Source: GCA-2731375 sp047518225 (GTDB lineage: Bacteria > Pseudomonadota > Alphaproteobacteria > GCA-2731375). Taken from it: a DNA stretch of 33,170 nt. Position numbers and translations under genes: made by a program. Below, piece by piece: positions 25,243 to 33,170 of this stretch. The DNA is taken from NCBI GenBank assembly GCA_047518225.1, contig JAKZRK010000181.1:1-33170 (forward strand), written 5' to 3'. Position 1 is the first letter of the stretch. The number at the start of each line of letters is the position of its first letter. The notes beneath the pieces are model-generated. The model was not told the origin of the DNA. It did no database searches and was given only the letters and a program-made list of their open reading frames with translations.

Positions 25243-25904
25243 AGCCGTTCGTCGCTGTAATAGCCCGCGATCTGCACCTGGCGGTGCGTCAGGGCGGCGC
25301 TACTTTTTTGGCGCTGGTGTTTTTCCTCTTAACGGTCACCCTGTTTCCCTTGGGCATTGGCCCGGAACCCGCCATTCTGGCCCGCGTCGCGCCGGGCGTC
25401 CTTTGGGTCGCGGCCTTGCTGGCCGCAATGCTGTCCCTGGACCGGTTGTTTCAGGCGGACTTTGAAGACGGCAGCCTGGAGCAACTGACCCTGTCCGGAC
25501 TGCCCTTGGGGGGCATCGTGCTGGCCAAGATCACCGCCCATTGGCTGACGACGGGATTGCCCCTGCTGTTGGCCGCGCCGATATTGGCCGTGTTGCTGAA
25601 CATGAACAGTGAAGGTTTTGCGGCGTTACTTTTGACCATGTTGATAGGCACACCGGCGCTAAGTCTTATTGGCGCCATTGGTGCCGCCTTGACCCTGACA
25701 GTGCGAAGGGGTGGGGTGCTGTTATCGTTGTTGGTATTGCCGCTTTACATTCCGGTGCTGATTTTCGGCGTTTCAGCCATTGACGCCGCCGTGCACGGCC
25801 TGAACGCCAAGCCGCATGTTCTACTTTTGGCTGCCCTGACGCTGGCCGCGATACCGCTTTGTCCCTGGGCCGCCGCGGCGGCGGTAAAGTTGTCGTTAGA
25901 GTAG
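25239..25904 (+). CDS. ccmB: Haem exporter permease CcmB
   Basis: A 221-residue inner-membrane protein with six hydrophobic segments. The start FVAVIARDLHLAVRQGG and the block LSLDRLFQADFEDGSLEQL are typical of CcmB. It is the membrane partner of CcmA. Coupled to ccmA by an ATGA overlap. Of the 84 bases before ccmC, the first part holds a weak hairpin (GTAACA at 25917-25922 with TGTTAC at 25936-25941) and no T-run. Confidence 0.94.
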   Translation: MKPFVAVIARDLHLAVRQGGATFLALVFFLLTVTLFPLGIGPEPAILARVAPGVLWVAALLAAMLSLDRLFQADFEDGSLEQLTLSGLPLGGIVLAKITAHWLTTGLPLLLAAPILAVLLNMNSEGFAALLLTMLIGTPALSLIGAIGAALTLTVRRGGVLLSLLVLPLYIPVLIFGVSAIDAAVHGLNAKPHVLLLAALTLAAIPLCPWAAAAAVKLSLE

Positions 25905-25988
25905 TGGACCGCTGGCGTAACAGGCCGCGACAATTTGTTACCCCCGCGGCGCTTGCGCCCTTGACGGCGGGGGGCTAAACCTCAGCCC

Positions 25989-26714
25989 ATGTCGATGCAT
26001 TATTTTGCCAATCCAACACGATTTACCCGCCTTGCCGGGCGCATACAGCCATGGGCCGGGGGGCTGGCGGCGGTGCTGTTGGTGGTTGGCCTTTATTTGG
26101 CGCTGGTCGTGGTGCCAGCGGACTATCAGCAAGGCGATACGGTCCGTATCATGTTCGTGCATGTGCCGTCCGCCTGGATGGCCATGTTCTGTTACTCGTT
26201 CCTGGCGGTGGCCAGTGCCGTCGCGTTGATCTGGAAGCATCCTTTGGCGGACCTGGCTGCCAAGGCATCGGCCCCGATTGGAGCCGGTTTCACCTTTCTG
26301 GCATTGGTCACGGGTTCACTTTGGGGCAAGCCCATGTGGGGCACCTGGTGGGTTTGGGATGCCCGGTTGACGTCGGTGCTGATCCTGTTCTTCCTTTTTC
26401 TCGGCTATATGGCCCTGTGGCAGGCGATCGAGGATGGTCAGAAAGCGGCCAAAGCGGCAGCGGTCCTGGCCCTTGTCGGCGCGGTCAATGTGCCGATCAT
26501 CAAATTCTCGGTGGATTGGTGGAATACCCTGCATCAACCCGCCAGTGTATTGCGCATGGACGGCCCGGCGATCCATCCCAGTATGCTGTGGCCGCTGTTG
26601 ATCATGGCCTTGGCGTTTAAGGCTTATTTCGTGGCCTTGTTATTGGCCCGTATGCGCATGGAATTGAATTTGCGGCGCATTCGCGCCCTGCGGCTGGCGG
26701 AACGGTCGAGTTAG
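25989..26714 (+). CDS. ccmC: Haem lyase/transfer protein CcmC
   Basis: A 241-residue inner-membrane protein with six segments. The WWD haem-handling motif is WGTWWVWDARLTS (117-129), flanked by the periplasmic histidines His58 (FVHVPSAW) and His182, with the typical AIHPSML nearby (194-200). CcmC attaches haem to CcmE with CcmD's help. It is separated from ccmB by 84 bases, the widest gap in the ccm row apart from the ccmE-ccmF insertion. A second in-frame ATG lies at 25995. Confidence 0.95.
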   Translation: MSMHYFANPTRFTRLAGRIQPWAGGLAAVLLVVGLYLALVVVPADYQQGDTVRIMFVHVPSAWMAMFCYSFLAVASAVALIWKHPLADLAAKASAPIGAGFTFLALVTGSLWGKPMWGTWWVWDARLTSVLILFFLFLGYMALWQAIEDGQKAAKAAAVLALVGAVNVPIIKFSVDWWNTLHQPASVLRMDGPAIHPSMLWPLLIMALAFKAYFVALLLARMRMELNLRRIRALRLAERSS

Positions 26715-26725
26715 GGGCACTGAAG

Positions 26726-26911
26726 ATGGACGGTATGGGACAATTCTTTGCGATGGGGGGCTATGCGGGTTATGTCTGGCCGGCGTTCGCGATCGTGCTG
26801 ATTGTCATGGCGGCGTTGTGGTTTGCCAGCGACTGGAGCTGGCGCAAATCGGAGCGAACTTTGGCGGCATTGCGCAAGAACCGCCGGCAACGAGAGAGTG
26901 AGGCGGGATGA
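26726..26911 (+). CDS. ccmD: Haem exporter subunit CcmD
   Basis: A 61-residue protein with one membrane segment (about 14-34) after MGGYAGYVW and a basic C-terminal tail. This is the normal form of CcmD, which stabilises the CcmC-CcmE complex and helps release holo-CcmE. Its TGA overlaps the ccmE ATG (ATGA). Confidence 0.9.
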   Translation: MDGMGQFFAMGGYAGYVWPAFAIVLIVMAALWFASDWSWRKSERTLAALRKNRRQRESEAG

Positions 26912-27363
26912 CCCGTAAACAGCGGCGCCTCTATATCGTCGGCGGCTTTATGTTGATTTTCGCCGCCGCCGCGGCGTTGGTGTTGATGGCATTCGAAGAG
27001 AACATCGTGTTTTTTTATTCGCCGTCCGAGCTGGCGCGAAAATCGGAAGAACAACCAATTCCGCCCGATCGCCGGCTGCGCATCGGTGGTTTGGTGGAGG
27101 AAGGATCGGTTCAGCGCGACGCCGATGGCGTCACGATCACTTTTCGCGTAACAGATATGGTGGAAGTTTTGCCGGTACGTTTTCGTGGTCTGTTGCCTGA
27201 TCTTTTCAAGGAAGGCCAGGGGATTGTCGCCGAAGGCAGCCTGGCGCCGAACGGGACATTCGTGGCAACCGAGGTTCTGGCTAAACATGACGAAACATAT
27301 ATGCCAAAGGAAGTCGCCGAGGCCTTGAAGAAGGCTGGTCAATGGCAGGGGAAGGAAGAATGA
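26908..27363 (+). CDS. ccmE: Haem chaperone CcmE
   Basis: A 151-residue protein with an N-terminal membrane anchor (about 9-29) and a periplasmic OB-fold. The covalent haem site is His127 with Tyr131 in LAKHDETYMP, the HxxxY form of the family. The RFRGLLPDLFKEGQG block precedes it. It receives haem through CcmABCD and passes it to CcmF. The next gene, a 2-hydroxyacid dehydrogenase, starts in an ATGA overlap with its stop. Confidence 0.95.
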   Translation: MTRKQRRLYIVGGFMLIFAAAAALVLMAFEENIVFFYSPSELARKSEEQPIPPDRRLRIGGLVEEGSVQRDADGVTITFRVTDMVEVLPVRFRGLLPDLFKEGQGIVAEGSLAPNGTFVATEVLAKHDETYMPKEVAEALKKAGQWQGKEE

Positions 27364-28322
27364 CCGATGGTACGGATGGGACAAAACCCTGCGTCCTTTT
27401 GATCGAACCGATCCCGAGCTGGATCGTCGATCGGGCCCGTGATGTTTTTGATCTGATCGTTTTGCCCCATGAAAATGAAAGGCCGCCCGCGTTTATCGAC
27501 AATGTCGATCGTATTCATGGCATTGCCGTGCAGGGCTTTGCCAAGGTCGACGCCGCCATGATGGCGTTGTTGCCTAATTTGGAAATCATCGCCTGCTTTG
27601 GCGTTGGCTATGACGGCGCCGATGTGGACTATGCCAGGCAACATGGCATCGCCGTTACCAATACGCCGGATGTGTTGACGGACTGTGTGGCCGATCTGGG
27701 TATGGCATTGACCCTGGCAACTTTGCGCAAGATTGTGGAGGGGGATCGCTATGTCCGGGCCGGGCGGTGGGAAAGCGAGGGGATTTTGGATCTGGCGAAT
27801 TCGCCGCGGTGCCGGTGCTTGGGTATCGTCGGCCTGGGCCGTATCGGCTTGGCGCTGGCGAAACGGGCAGAGGTGTTTGGCATGACCGTCGCCCATCATA
27901 ACCGCAGCGAACGAGATGACGTGTCCTATCCCTATTACGCCAGTGCCGCTACCTTGGCCGAGGCCTGCGATGTCTTGGCCCTGACATGTCCCGGCGGTGA
28001 GGCAACCCAGAATTTGATCGATGGGCAGGTCTTTGAAGCCTTGGGCAGTAATGGATATCTGATCAATATCGCACGTGGCAGCGTGGTCGATGAGGCGGCC
28101 TTGGTGCAGGCTTTGTCGGACCGTACCATCGCCGGTGCCGGCCTGGATGTTTTCGCTGCCGAGCCCAGCGTTCCCGAGGCGTTGTTCTCTCTCGAAAACG
28201 TGGTCCTGCAACCCCACCAGGCCAGCGCTACCGTCGAGACACGGACCGCCATGGGCAATTTGACCATCGATAATCTGCTCGCCCATTTTCAGGGCCTGCC
28301 CTTGCCGAACCAGGTGGCTTAG
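27360..28322 (+). CDS. D-2-hydroxyacid dehydrogenase (GHPR-like)
   Basis: A 320-residue NAD(P)-dependent dehydrogenase. The Rossmann motif is GLGRIG (158-163). The catalytic set is Arg239 (IARGS), Glu268 (AAEP) and His286 (QPHQAS), the family's Arg-Glu-His triad. It probably reduces glyoxylate, hydroxypyruvate or a similar 2-keto acid, or works in reverse; the substrate is not certain. The ATG at 27360 is chosen for the ATGA overlap with ccmE and the AAGGAAG just before it; an in-frame ATG at 27342 is less likely. Its place between ccmE and ccmF is unusual, and no haem-related role is expected. Confidence 0.88.
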   Translation: MTDGTDGTKPCVLLIEPIPSWIVDRARDVFDLIVLPHENERPPAFIDNVDRIHGIAVQGFAKVDAAMMALLPNLEIIACFGVGYDGADVDYARQHGIAVTNTPDVLTDCVADLGMALTLATLRKIVEGDRYVRAGRWESEGILDLANSPRCRCLGIVGLGRIGLALAKRAEVFGMTVAHHNRSERDDVSYPYYASAATLAEACDVLALTCPGGEATQNLIDGQVFEALGSNGYLINIARGSVVDEAALVQALSDRTIAGAGLDVFAAEPSVPEALFSLENVVLQPHQASATVETRTAMGNLTIDNLLAHFQGLPLPNQVA

Positions 28323-28326
28323 CTAT

Positions 28327-28455
28327 ATGGCGGAAACTATCGGGATCCCAGCAGAGACGCTGCGACAGCAATTGCGTAACATTTTCTTGGCTTGGGCAAT
28401 TACCAGCATATGCCGGCAAGCCAACGTCGAGCTCCTGTTGAACGAAACGGACTAA
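28327..28455 (+). pseudogene. Short remnant resembling the N-terminus of an Ldh-type (malate/L-lactate) dehydrogenase
   Basis: A 42-codon open frame starting 4 bases after the hydroxyacid dehydrogenase stop. Its reading IPAETLRQQLRNIF and ending VELLLNETD resembles the first residues of Ldh_2 family oxidoreductases (AllD, ComC, YlbC type), in which a D-x-R-G-x-x-SHG block follows. After the TAA the same frame continues KAKDSL, where the conserved D-S-H would fall, then reaches the ccmF start. The rest of such a gene is absent. The likeness is from memory of the family and is short, so this may also be a chance frame. Confidence 0.4.
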
Positions 28456-28473
28456 AAGGCGAAGGATTCGCTT

Positions 28474-30474
28474 ATGACAGCTGAACTAGGACATTACGCG
28501 CTGGTGCTGGCGCTATCAGTTGCCTTGGTGCAGGCGACGATACCCTTGCTTGGAGCCTGGCGCGGCGACCCTGGCTGGATAGGTTTGGCGCCGCCGGCCG
28601 CCTTGGTGCAATGTCTTTTGGTGATGGTTGCATTTGGCGCCTTGATGTACGCCTACGTGACCTCGGATTTTTCCCTGCTCAATGTTGCCACCAATTCCCA
28701 TTCCGCCAAGCCCATGCTGTACAAAATCTCGGGTGTTTGGGGAAATCATGAAGGCTCGTTGCTTTTGTGGATGTTGATCCTGGTGCTCTTCGGGGCGGCG
28801 GTGGCCGTATTTGGCGGCAATCTGCCGGCACCCTTTCGCGCGCGGGTTTTGGCGGTTCAGGCGATGATCGCCGTGGGCTTCCTTGCCTTTATCTTGTTCA
28901 CATCAAACCCGTTTGAAAGGCTATTGCCCGCGCCCATTGACGGCCGTGGACTAAACCCCTTGCTGCAGGATCCGGGCCTCGCCTTTCATCCGCCATTTCT
29001 CTATCTCGGCTATGTCGGATTTTCAATGGCATTTTCGTTTGCCGTGGCAGCGTTGATCGAAGGCCGTGTCGATGCGGCCTGGGCCCGCTGGGTCCGGCCC
29101 TGGACCCTGGCGGCCTGGTGTTTTTTGACCACGGGCATCGCGCTCGGCTCCTGGTGGGCTTATTACGAACTGGGCTGGGGTGGTTGGTGGTTTTGGGATC
29201 CGGTTGAGAACGCGTCCTTCATGCCGTGGCTGGCGGGCACCGCATTGCTGCATTCATCTATTGTGGTGGAAAAGCGGGATAGTCTGAAGAACTGGACCGT
29301 TCTGCTGGCGATTTTGACATTTTCTTTGAGTCTGCTGGGGACATTCCTAGTGCGTTCGGGGGTTCTGACCTCGGTCCATGCTTTTGCCACGGATCCGGCC
29401 CGGGGTGTCTATATTCTTGCTTTCCTGATTGTCGTCATCGCGGGTTCGTTGACGCTGTACGCGGTGCGGGCGCCGGCCATGCGGGGCGGCGGTTTGTTTT
29501 CGCCGATAAGCAGGGAAGGGGGGTTGGTGCTGAATAATCTGCTGCTTTCCACCGCCTGCGCCACGGTCCTTTTGGGCACGCTCTATCCGTTATTTCTGGA
29601 TGCCTTGACGGGTGACAAAATTACTGTCGGGCCGCCGTTCTTTAATATGACGTTTGGTCCGCTGATGGTTCCGGTATTTATTGCCATGGCGGTAGGACCG
29701 ATGTTGCGATGGAAGCGCGGCGACCTTCTTGGCGCCGTGCAGCGGTTGAAATTTGCCATTATTGCCGCCCTAGCCGCGCTTCTGCTGACTTTGATGCTGG
29801 CCTTTGACGGCCCCTGGCTGGCCATCCCCGGCATCGCGCTGGGTGTCTGGATGATCGCGGCGGCGTTGGAGGAAGCGGCCTATCGATTGCGGCTGTTCCG
29901 GGTGCCGATCGGGGAAAGCATGCGCCGCCTCATGCGGTCGCCGCGGGCGGGCTGGGGCACCACATTTGCCCATGCCGGCGCTGGGATGGTTATCATCGGC
30001 GTCGTGGCTTCGTCCGCCTGGCAGGTGGAGAAACTGCAAGTCTTGCGCCAGGGCGAGAGCGTTGCGGTGGGTGCCTACGAGTTCAAGTTCGAGGGCGCAA
30101 CGCCTGTTCCCGGGCCCAACTATGCCGCGGTGCGCGGTACCTTCCGGGTCAGCCGAAATGGCACGGAAGTAGCCGTTATGCAGCCCGAATCCCGCACCTA
30201 TCAAGACCCGCCCATGGAGACGACGGAAGCGGCGATCCGCACCGGTTGGGGCGGCGATTTATACGCCGTAATCGGTGATCCGACCGGGGACGGATCCTGG
30301 TCAACCCGGTTTTACAGTAAGCCGATGATTCATTGGATTTGGATGGGAGCCCTGATCATGGTTTTTGGCGGTTTGGTTTCTTTGAGCGACCGCCGCCATC
30401 GGGTTGGTGCGCCGGCCCGGCGCGATGTGCCGGCGAAAGCAGCAAAGACGGCGGCCTCGATGGCCGGTAAATAG
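28474..30474 (+). CDS. ccmF: Cytochrome c haem lyase subunit CcmF
   Basis: A 666-residue protein with about 15 membrane segments. The WWD motif lies in GWGGWWFWDPVENASF (234-249). His171 (FHPPFLYLGY) and His260 (TALLHS) match two of the haem-ligand histidines known in CcmF. The block NSHSAKPMLYKISGVWGNHEGS (75-96) is typical. It takes haem from CcmE and joins it to apocytochrome c with CcmH and CcmI. GAAGGA lies about 8 bases before the ATG. ccmG follows 11 bases later. Confidence 0.95.
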   Translation: MTAELGHYALVLALSVALVQATIPLLGAWRGDPGWIGLAPPAALVQCLLVMVAFGALMYAYVTSDFSLLNVATNSHSAKPMLYKISGVWGNHEGSLLLWMLILVLFGAAVAVFGGNLPAPFRARVLAVQAMIAVGFLAFILFTSNPFERLLPAPIDGRGLNPLLQDPGLAFHPPFLYLGYVGFSMAFSFAVAALIEGRVDAAWARWVRPWTLAAWCFLTTGIALGSWWAYYELGWGGWWFWDPVENASFMPWLAGTALLHSSIVVEKRDSLKNWTVLLAILTFSLSLLGTFLVRSGVLTSVHAFATDPARGVYILAFLIVVIAGSLTLYAVRAPAMRGGGLFSPISREGGLVLNNLLLSTACATVLLGTLYPLFLDALTGDKITVGPPFFNMTFGPLMVPVFIAMAVGPMLRWKRGDLLGAVQRLKFAIIAALAALLLTLMLAFDGPWLAIPGIALGVWMIAAALEEAAYRLRLFRVPIGESMRRLMRSPRAGWGTTFAHAGAGMVIIGVVASSAWQVEKLQVLRQGESVAVGAYEFKFEGATPVPGPNYAAVRGTFRVSRNGTEVAVMQPESRTYQDPPMETTEAAIRTGWGGDLYAVIGDPTGDGSWSTRFYSKPMIHWIWMGALIMVFGGLVSLSDRRHRVGAPARRDVPAKAAKTAASMAGK

Positions 30475-30485
30475 GGTTTGCTGAT

Positions 30486-31064
30486 TTGAACGAGCCAGTT
30501 TTGGAAGCAAGACCCGGGCGCTTCTGGCTGCCCTTAGTGCCCTTGGCGGTGGCGCTGATCATCGGCGGTTTCCTGTTCGCCGGTTTGAACCTGCGGCCAA
30601 AGGAAATCCCATCAGTCCTGATCGGCAAGGCCGTACCGGATTTTGATCTGTCGGCCTTGCCCGGGCGTCCAAAAGGTTTGAAAACAGCCGATTTGGAGGG
30701 TCAGGTCTCGTTGGTCAACGTCTTCGCCTCGTGGTGTGTCTCGTGCCGGGCGGAACATCCCCTTTTCATGAGGCTCAAGGCTCAGGATATCGTGCCCGTG
30801 CATGGCCTCAATTACAAGGACAAGGGCACCGCCGCCATGGGTTGGCTGGCGCGTTACGGCGATCCCTATGACCGTGCCGGACATGACTTGAAGGGCAGAG
30901 TGGGCATCGACTGGGGCGTTTATGGCGTGCCCGAAACGTTCCTGATCAATGCTGAGGGACGGATCGTCTGTAAGCATATTGGCCCGGTCAGGGAGCGCGA
31001 CCTGCAAGAGAAACTATTGCCGGCAATCGAGGCATTGCGGCAAGGCGGCGTGGCACAGTGTTGA
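30486..31064 (+). CDS. ccmG: Thiol:disulfide interchange protein CcmG/DsbE
   Basis: A 192-residue thioredoxin-fold protein with an N-terminal membrane anchor (about 14-33) and a periplasmic domain. The redox site is Cys84-Val-Ser-Cys87 (ASWCVSC), and the cis-Pro loop is GVYGVPETF. It keeps apocytochrome CXXCH thiols reduced. The start is a TTG with AGGG upstream; no ATG or closer alternative fits. Its TGA overlaps the ccmH ATG by one base. Confidence 0.92.
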   Translation: MNEPVLEARPGRFWLPLVPLAVALIIGGFLFAGLNLRPKEIPSVLIGKAVPDFDLSALPGRPKGLKTADLEGQVSLVNVFASWCVSCRAEHPLFMRLKAQDIVPVHGLNYKDKGTAAMGWLARYGDPYDRAGHDLKGRVGIDWGVYGVPETFLINAEGRIVCKHIGPVRERDLQEKLLPAIEALRQGGVAQC

Positions 31065-31540
31065 TGATCGTTTTGCGGCGGCTGTTTCTCATCTTGTGCC
31101 TGATGGGACTGGTCGCCCCGGCCTGGTCCATTGCCGTGGATACGCCACTGGACGATCCGGCTTTGGAAGCCCGTGCGCGTGCCATTCATAAGCAACTGCG
31201 CTGTCTGGTCTGTCAGAACCAATCCATTGAGGATTCAAACGCCGCTCTAGCGCGCGATCTGCGCATGCTGGTGCGGGAACGGATAGTGGCCGGTGACAGT
31301 GACGACGCGGCGATCCGATATATCGTGGATCGCTATGGTGATTGGGTGTTGTTACGGCCGCCGGTGAAGGGTGGAACGGTGCTGCTTTGGCTGGGGCCGG
31401 CTCTGTTTTTGATATTGCCGATTATTTTGCTCGTTGTTTGGTACCGTCGCCGCGGACCGGACGTGACGACGACCGCGCCGTTGAGTGCTGAGGAGCAGGC
31501 CCGCCTGAACGCTTTGTTGGGCGATGAGGACCCGACATGA
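31064..31540 (+). CDS. ccmH: Cytochrome c maturation protein CcmH (CycL)
   Basis: A 158-residue protein with a signal peptide (to about residue 23), a periplasmic helical domain and a C-terminal membrane anchor (about 106-128). The redox motif is LRCLVCQNQSIEDSNA (45-60) with Cys47 and Cys50. It belongs to the short CcmH/CycL form, with the TPR part in a separate CcmI. The ATG at 31064 is chosen because TGATG overlaps the ccmG stop. It is coupled to ccmI by ATGA. Confidence 0.94.
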   Translation: MIVLRRLFLILCLMGLVAPAWSIAVDTPLDDPALEARARAIHKQLRCLVCQNQSIEDSNAALARDLRMLVRERIVAGDSDDAAIRYIVDRYGDWVLLRPPVKGGTVLLWLGPALFLILPIILLVVWYRRRGPDVTTTAPLSAEEQARLNALLGDEDPT

Positions 31541-32952
31541 GCTTGTGGTTGGCCATTGGCGCGCTGACACTGGCGGCGGTTTTGCCTATCCTCTGGCCCT
31601 TGTTGCGCCCCTCGCAAGGGGCCAGTAATCGGCTGGAACATGATTTGGAAGTTTATCGCGATCAATTGCGCGAAGTGGATGCCGAATTAGCCGCCAACGC
31701 GCTGACCGATCGAGAGGCGGGCGAAGCAAGACGGGAAATAGAACGGCGTATCTTACGCGCCGCCGAACACAGGCAAAGCGGCGGCGGGTTGGCCGCGCCA
31801 TCGGCTGTCACCGCCGTTTTGATCGCCCTACTACTGCCCGCTCTGACATTGTTTTTGTATGTCTGGCTTGGCCAACCAGGGCAGCCGGATCAGCCAATGG
31901 CGGAACGGGAGACGGCTGCGCCAGCACCGCCGCCGCAGAAATTAACCGGGACTCAGAGCGATCAAATTAATGAAATGGTTGCTCGATTGGCAGCGCGCCT
32001 GGGGGAGCAGCCCGACGATTTGGATGGCTGGATTTTGTTGGGCCGTTCGCTAGCCGCGCTGGCTCGATATGATGAGGCGGCAAACGCGCTACGTCGGGCC
32101 TTGGCGCTTTCCGGGGACGACGCGAATTTGCAAATGGCCCTGGGCGATGTCCTCACCAAAGGCGCAAGCGGCACGATCACGGCGGAAGCCCTGGCCGCAT
32201 TCAAAAAGGCGCAGGAACTGGCGCCCCGGCATCTGGGCGCGCGGTATTTCTTGGCCCTGGCCAATTTGCAGGCCGGCCGTCCCCGGGCGGCCTACGATAC
32301 TTGGTTGGTTCTTTATCGGGAACTACCGGAAAATAGCGATAATCGGCAGGCTCTGGCGGTGCAAATACGTCGGGTGGCGCAACAACTTGGTATAGATCCG
32401 GAAAGGGAATTGGCGGTGGCTGGGACGCTTGGCAGGCCTGCACCGGCTGTTGCCCCCGGGCCTGACCGCGCGGCAATGGCGGCAGCCGCCAACATGTCGA
32501 CGAATGAGCGTCAGCAATTCATCCAATCCATGGTGCAGCGCCTGGCGGACCGTTTGAAGGATGAGCCCGATGATTTTGACGGCTGGATGCGTCTGGCCAA
32601 GGCGTATGGTGTTTTGAAGAGACTGAGCGATGCCGCCGACGCCTATGGGCGCGCCGCCGCATTGCGCCCAAATGACCCCATCCCCTTGGATGCCCAGGCC
32701 CAGGTGTTGGTCGAAGGGGCGCCGTCCAATCAGCAATTACCCCGGGCGACGCTCGCCGTATTGCGCGCATTAGAGAAGTTGCAACCTGACAATCCTCGCG
32801 CCCTATGGTTTCTCGGCATGGTGGATGCTGGCGAGGGCCGGCGTTCGGCAGCGATTGCGCGCTGGCAGCGGCTGTACGACCAGCCTCCCGGTAATGGCAA
32901 AGAGCGCGATAATCTGAAGGCTGCCATTGATGGTTTGCGGGCCGCTGAGTGA
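31537..32952 (+). CDS. ccmI: Cytochrome c biogenesis protein CcmI (CycH)
   Basis: A 471-residue protein with two membrane segments, at the N-terminus and at about 88-110, joined by a charged cytoplasmic loop with YRDQLREVDAEL. The periplasmic part has two TPR groups, each opened by a similar unit (MVARLAARLGEQPDDLDGW and MVQRLADRLKDEPDDFDGW), which suggests internal duplication. It acts as the chaperone for apocytochrome c C-terminal helices. It is the last ccm gene; 82 AT-rich bases separate it from the insertion sequence. Confidence 0.92.
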   Translation: MSLWLAIGALTLAAVLPILWPLLRPSQGASNRLEHDLEVYRDQLREVDAELAANALTDREAGEARREIERRILRAAEHRQSGGGLAAPSAVTAVLIALLLPALTLFLYVWLGQPGQPDQPMAERETAAPAPPPQKLTGTQSDQINEMVARLAARLGEQPDDLDGWILLGRSLAALARYDEAANALRRALALSGDDANLQMALGDVLTKGASGTITAEALAAFKKAQELAPRHLGARYFLALANLQAGRPRAAYDTWLVLYRELPENSDNRQALAVQIRRVAQQLGIDPERELAVAGTLGRPAPAVAPGPDRAAMAAAANMSTNERQQFIQSMVQRLADRLKDEPDDFDGWMRLAKAYGVLKRLSDAADAYGRAAALRPNDPIPLDAQAQVLVEGAPSNQQLPRATLAVLRALEKLQPDNPRALWFLGMVDAGEGRRSAAIARWQRLYDQPPGNGKERDNLKAAIDGLRAAE

Positions 32953-33034
32953 AAATGCAAACGCACGAATTCACTCTTTTTTAATTGATTCGGCATTAAC
33001 ATTTAGTTAATCGAACGGCTGCTACAATGCCGCC

Positions 33035-33170
33035 TGTAGCGCACCCGGTTCCTTGGACACAAGTTTGTCTCACGCGGCGGGCCTGATTGAGATCGCGGCG
33101 TGCCACGCCTGACGAGCTTGAGCGGGGCTCAGGTAGCCGTTCTTTTCGACGATCCACTGGGCATTGTAGA
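33035..33170. mobile_element. End of an insertion sequence (partial, runs past the window)
   Basis: The likely terminus starts at TGTAGCGCACCCGGTTCCTT (33035) and is followed by the C-terminal coding part of a transposase on the minus strand. The tip sequence looks like the inverted-repeat end of IS3-type elements, but the other end is outside the window, so neither repeat nor target duplication can be checked. It lies 83 bases after ccmI. Confidence 0.65.
33070..33170 (-). CDS. C-terminal fragment of a transposase (IS3-like, integrase core)
   Basis: Thirty-two codons on the minus strand, open to the window edge and ending with TGA at 33072-33070. The reading YNAQWIVEKNGYLSPAQARQ resembles the end of DDE integrase-type transposases, in which YNxxW and a SPxxAR block lie at the C-terminus. 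The subfamily is not certain, and the catalytic DDE residues lie outside the window. Confidence 0.6.
   Translation of the reverse strand, partial: YNAQWIVEKNGYLSPAQARQAWHAAISIRPAA

Noticed and set aside
27339..28286. A 315-codon open frame on the minus strand
   Set aside because: It is the mirror of the hydroxyacid dehydrogenase gene and has no motif of its own.
32996..33010. TTAAC-ATTTA-GTTAA palindrome after ccmI considered as a terminator
   Set aside because: The stem is only five AT-rich pairs with no following T-run. A T-run (about 32977-32982) lies before it, not after.
1..33170. CRISPR array, tRNA or rRNA genes, phage or defence genes
   Set aside because: I looked on both strands for regular direct repeats, cloverleaf-like segments and familiar defence proteins and saw none. 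A tRNA or repeat search program would be needed to exclude small RNA genes fully.

Overview
The window looks like part of the chromosome of an alphaproteobacterium, most likely in or near the Rhodospirillales. The support is GC-rich coding sequence, a tight system I cytochrome c maturation operon (ccmA to ccmI), an argD-argF-hslO cluster, a short DUF1674 gene beside rsmB-rpe-heparinase II/III, and a pmbA-inositol monophosphatase pair. The lineage is inferred from protein families and gene order; no rRNA or tRNA gene is visible.

Layout. Positions 1-294 hold the end of an unidentified cysteine-containing protein. A two-gene acyl-CoA unit follows (CaiB/BaiF CoA transferase and MaoC hydratase, 353-2039). 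A long imperfect inverted repeat separates it from a TrkH potassium transporter (2191-3639). An arginine block comes next: argE on + (3755-4912), facing the minus-strand set argD-argF-hslO-lipoprotein (8574 down to 4936). A large membrane sensor with a PAS domain and a degenerate HD-GYP domain lies at 8675-10807. It is divergent from an EamA permease, a molybdopterin oxidoreductase and a class IV transaminase resembling (R)-amine transaminases (10965-14949). A minus-strand operon pmbA-IMPase-MFS occupies 18302-14927. A non-canonical SDR, a tiny DUF1674 gene, then rsmB-rpe-heparinase follow, meeting rpiA tail to tail. From 24029 to 32952 is yciB-ccmABCDE-(2-hydroxyacid dehydrogenase)-(remnant)-ccmFGHI. 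The window ends inside an insertion sequence that starts near 33035.

How the genes work together. The ccm genes form a nearly complete haem delivery and apocytochrome ligation line: CcmABCD load haem onto CcmE, CcmG and CcmH handle the apocytochrome thiols, and CcmF and CcmI complete ligation. argE, argD and argF supply three steps of arginine synthesis. rpe and rpiA both act on ribulose 5-phosphate.

I do not see a CRISPR array, a toxin-antitoxin pair, a defence system, a prophage or a clear new multi-gene system. The most interesting items are local: an insertion in the ccm operon between ccmE and ccmF with what looks like a decayed Ldh-type gene, a sensor whose HD-GYP metal residues are lost, an (R)-transaminase-like enzyme, an SDR lacking the Tyr/Lys pair, and a ~140-base imperfect palindrome before trkH. 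All family calls come from reading motifs by eye; no database search was run.
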